From assembly GCA_041484845.1 (NCBI GenBank), contig JBGPIK010000301.1, positions 1 to 8,554 of the forward strand: 8,554 nt of DNA, read 5' to 3'. Below the pieces are notes generated by a model. The model did no database searches, had not been told where the DNA came from, and saw only the letters and a program-made list of their open reading frames with translations. Shown in pieces: positions 5,925 to 8,554 of the stretch (position 1 is its first letter; each line of letters opens with the position of its first letter). The position numbers and the translations under genes were made by a program. The stretch comes from JBGPIK01 sp041484845 (GTDB taxonomy: Bacteria > Desulfobacterota > Binatia > UBA9968).

Positions 5925-7328
5925 TTATGCAATTGCCAGCAGCGGAAACATTTCGCCGACACGATCGGCCTTTTCCAGCCGCCAAGCCCAATCGAGAAAG
6001 GCTCGGCAGCGGCCCATTCCGAGGGACGGCTCCGCCAATCGGATAAACTTTTCCTCTACCTCCGTATCCGAAAACGGATTTTCGGGATGTCCTTTAGGAT
6101 AGGCGACATGGACCTCATGCCTTACACCAGCGAAAGTTTCGGCGACCATGCGGCAATTCCATCTTGCGGGGTATTGTTTCGTGAATTCCGGATCTTCGCG
6201 CAAAGTAACTTTCGCCATCAGTTCTATCGCATCTGGGTCTAAGAACCGATCGGAGTCGAAGGTATGGGAAGTTATGTCGCCATCGAGCAGCGCCGCCGCA
6301 ACGCAAAACGGCACACTATGATCGGCGGTCTCGCGCGATTTTGGCGCCCACTTTTCCGCATCGGTTGCGCCGCGGCCGAGCAGCCGCTTGTAAGATTCCA
6401 CGACCAGCGATTTGATTTCCGCAGGTTGAACTTTCTCGCGCAGCTTCATGGCCGCGTCGACGCATGCCTGTGCGCTATAGAAAACCGGCCAATTTTTGAG
6501 ATAGACGATTCCTGCGCGCAAAGGCGCAGCGCCCAGGCGCGAAAGATCCAAGGGTCCGCTGATTTGCTGCACAAAGCCGCTTTTCCCGTCGAACGACAGA
6601 TACGGGCCGCTTACGCCTGCTGCGGCGAGCACACAGGCGAAAATACCGTTGCGGCAGGCGTTGGCCGATGCCATGCCTTTCCACATCGACAGCTCGCCTA
6701 AGCGCGTTTGTCCCAAGGCGGCGCTCGCTGTGGCCGCTAAACTCAAAGAATCTCGCAAGGCGCGCTCGGAGAGCTTGAACGCCTTGCCGGCTCCGAGGGC
6801 GGCGGCAAGCGCTGAATAAGTCACATAATCCCATCCGCGCTCGCGTATGCCGACAGCGTCGACGAGGGTGCAAAGAACTTCATAGGCGACAGCAACGGAG
6901 GTGACGAACAAAGCTCCGTCCGCATGCGCTGCGTCTGCGGCTGCCAAGACCGCACCGATCAAATCGCTCGGATGGGGACCATCTTTGCCGAAATAGTCGT
7001 CGTTTAAATCAAGGCAGCGGATCATCGTCGTGTTGGCAAAAGCGGCCATTTCAGGCGAACTCTTCCCGACCGTGCCGATCACACCGGCTTCAACAGTGCT
7101 GCGGACCTGTGCAGCAAGGCTGCGGGCGATCGCCGCCGGCCGTTCGTGATAGCCTGCCAAGGCGCAGCCGATGGTATCGATGAAGCGCAGTTTGATCGCG
7201 TGCAGAACTCGCGGCTCGATCTCAGAGAACTGTTGTGAGTGGGTAAAAGTGACTAAACGATCTTCGAGCGAATCCATTGGATTAGAATTCACGACAAGTT
7301 CTTTTTTGTTACCTTTGAATAAATTCAC
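5925..7328 (-). CDS. MmgE/PrpD family protein, 2-methylcitrate dehydratase (PrpD)-like type
   Basis: MmgE/PrpD enzymes act on tri- and dicarboxylates: 2-methylcitrate dehydratase, cis-aconitate decarboxylase and iminodisuccinate epimerase. This 467-residue protein (450 from the internal ATG at 7277) is complete. It shows LDLNDDYFGKDGPHPSD at 106-122, the LSMWKG lysine at K217 with RNGIFACVLAAAGVSGP following, YLKNWP with K278, SAQ at 285-287, ADHSVPFCVAAALLDG at 335-350, and the C-terminal HPENPFSDTEVEEKFIRLA. The NDD...HPSD, SAQ and ADHS motifs place it nearer to E. coli PrpD than to the cis-aconitate decarboxylase type, which has His where this has Q287. The GTG start at 7328 overlaps the stop of the preceding MmgE/PrpD gene by 4 nt (GTGA), which suggests coupled translation. 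The ATG at 7277 is an alternative and fits the usual family N-terminus. Substrate not determined; a methylcitrate- or aconitate-like acid is plausible. Confidence 0.88.
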   Translation of the reverse strand: MNLFKGNKKELVVNSNPMDSLEDRLVTFTHSQQFSEIEPRVLHAIKLRFIDTIGCALAGYHERPAAIARSLAAQVRSTVEAGVIGTVGKSSPEMAAFANTTMIRCLDLNDDYFGKDGPHPSDLIGAVLAAADAAHADGALFVTSVAVAYEVLCTLVDAVGIRERGWDYVTYSALAAALGAGKAFKLSERALRDSLSLAATASAALGQTRLGELSMWKGMASANACRNGIFACVLAAAGVSGPYLSFDGKSGFVQQISGPLDLSRLGAAPLRAGIVYLKNWPVFYSAQACVDAAMKLREKVQPAEIKSLVVESYKRLLGRGATDAEKWAPKSRETADHSVPFCVAAALLDGDITSHTFDSDRFLDPDAIELMAKVTLREDPEFTKQYPARWNCRMVAETFAGVRHEVHVAYPKGHPENPFSDTEVEEKFIRLAEPSLGMGRCRAFLDWAWRLEKADRVGEMFPLLAIA

Positions 7329-8554
7329 GCCGCTGCGGACATGCTTAAAAGCTCCACCAGAGGCGCAATATCATCTTGGGTTTCAATCACCGCAACGTGC
7401 TTGACAATCTCATCGAGCCGCTCTCGCGGCAGCGCGTTGGCGCCAAGTCTAAAAAATTTCTCCCGCAGCTCATCCGCCGACAAAGGATTATGATAGTTTC
7501 CCCTCGGCGCCGCCAAAGAACCGGAAACCTCTTGCTTATCCATCAATTGAATTTTTATTTGGCAGGCAAAACGGCGCTGGCCGACCGCCGTCGGATCTGC
7601 GAACAGCACGATTTTTTTGCCCAGGTCGAGCATCGATGCATTCTGCCACATGGCGGGATCTAGATAGTGCCGCAGGTCGTTGTTGCCTTGGCACAGGCGT
7701 AAAGCGAGCGAAAAACGCAGACTGAATTGCGCTTCGATAACTTCTTTCGGTTGATAGATCGAACCACCGTGCAGCAAAATACCCTCATTCACGCCGACTT
7801 CAATCTTGGCGATCTGACTGGGTTCGATAGCGTTTGCTCTGACTAAATTATCGAGCAGCTCAATGGGCGAGTGCTGGCTGGCATTGACCGGAAAACGCTT
7901 CATGGCCGCATGATACAGGGCTAAACTGCCGCTCCCAGGTTGGAGATCTTTGATGATGGGCTCGACGTTGCATCGACCCGACATGACCCTAAGAATGCCG
8001 CGTTCACCCTCGAAAATCGTCGGGGGCCCGGTCAGACCCCTCTGTGCTAACAGAGCTGAACGAAGCCCTCCGCAGCACGCCATGCCGTTATGGAGCCGTT
8101 TCACTTCGCCGCCGCTCTGATCGTACTCCATCGTGCCGCCGGCATGACTGCCGGCAATGGCGAGCGCATGAGTTATCTGCGCGGGATCGAGTCTAAGGAT
8201 CTTACCGGCTGCGGCGGCCGCGATAAAAACGCCGACAGCGCTCTGCGCGTGATAGCCACGCCGCATTAACTCCGGTAAAAGAGCACGGCCAACGCGCCAG
8301 CCGACTTCGTAGCCGGCGACCATGGCGGTAATCAGCTCTTGGCCGGTGACGCGCTGCTTTTCCGCCAACGCGAGGATGACCGGCACCGACGCGGCGCCCG
8401 GGTGTCCACCCCCTTGATCGTAATAGTCATCGAGCTCGCACCCTTGAGCGAACGTCCCGTTCACAAGGACGGCATCATCGAGCGGTACGCGATCGCCATA
8501 CTTGATGATTCGAGCCGGGCCGCCGCTTTTGGTGTCTTTGACAAACCGATATAC
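7325..8554 (-). CDS. MmgE/PrpD family protein, second type, 5' end cut by window edge
   Basis: The reading frame is open from the right edge to the TGA at 7327-7325, giving 409 visible residues. The GTG at 8464 is not the real start, because the 30 codons upstream of it (ending DDAVLV before NGTF) also read as family-like protein. Perhaps 50-70 N-terminal residues are missing. Visible family motifs are NGTFAQGCELDDYYDQGGGHPGA, the VKRLHNGMACCGGLRSALLAQRGLTGP block with its active-site-region lysine, FEGERGIL, MKRFPVNASQHSPIE with both the Lys and the His typical of the decarboxylase/epimerase branch, EAQFSLRFSLAL, and a C-terminal NPLSADELREKFFRLGANAL. It is clearly different from its neighbour at 5925-7328, which has PrpD-type motifs instead, so the pair is not a recent duplication. 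Its role may be decarboxylation, isomerisation or dehydration of a carboxylic acid; the sequence does not decide. Confidence 0.9.
   Translation of the reverse strand, partial: VYRFVKDTKSGGPARIIKYGDRVPLDDAVLVNGTFAQGCELDDYYDQGGGHPGAASVPVILALAEKQRVTGQELITAMVAGYEVGWRVGRALLPELMRRGYHAQSAVGVFIAAAAAGKILRLDPAQITHALAIAGSHAGGTMEYDQSGGEVKRLHNGMACCGGLRSALLAQRGLTGPPTIFEGERGILRVMSGRCNVEPIIKDLQPGSGSLALYHAAMKRFPVNASQHSPIELLDNLVRANAIEPSQIAKIEVGVNEGILLHGGSIYQPKEVIEAQFSLRFSLALRLCQGNNDLRHYLDPAMWQNASMLDLGKKIVLFADPTAVGQRRFACQIKIQLMDKQEVSGSLAAPRGNYHNPLSADELREKFFRLGANALPRERLDEIVKHVAVIETQDDIAPLVELLSMSAAA

Overview
All seven genes lie on the minus strand and read from the right edge to the left, so they look like one long catabolic operon or two adjacent ones. 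Both ends are cut by the window. The first gene (right edge) lacks its 5' end and the last (left edge) lacks its 3' end. GC content looks moderate to fairly high by eye. Gene packing, Shine-Dalgarno sites, a Sec signal peptide and the intergenic palindromes suggest a Gram-negative-type bacterium. The family mix and the palindrome types would fit an environmental Deltaproteobacteria-like lineage (for example Binatota or Tectomicrobia), but that placement is a guess. No rRNA, tRNA, CRISPR array, insertion sequence or regulator was found.

In transcription order: (1) a 5'-truncated MmgE/PrpD-family gene, 8554-7325; (2) a second, divergent PrpD-type gene, 7328-5925, overlapping the first by 4 nt (GTGA); (3) a 103-nt gap with a GC-rich palindrome; (4) a TcuA-like flavoprotein, 5821-4343; (5) a periplasmic solute-binding protein, 4291-3275; (6) a 237-nt gap with a REP-like palindrome and two small hairpins; (7) a second FAD_binding_2 flavoprotein, 3037-1583; (8) electron-transfer flavoprotein subunits beta (1553-783) and alpha (783 to past the left edge), whose start and stop codons overlap.

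Working model (inference): the locus takes up and degrades an organic acid. The binding protein would capture it outside the cytoplasm. One or both flavoproteins would dehydrogenate or reduce it. The MmgE/PrpD enzymes would dehydrate, decarboxylate or epimerise the tricarboxylate-like intermediates. ETF would carry electrons between the flavoproteins and the respiratory chain. Known TcuA makes cis-aconitate from tricarballylate and is reoxidised by TcuB. No TcuB is visible here, so ETF is an attractive substitute. The actual substrate cannot be read from the sequence.
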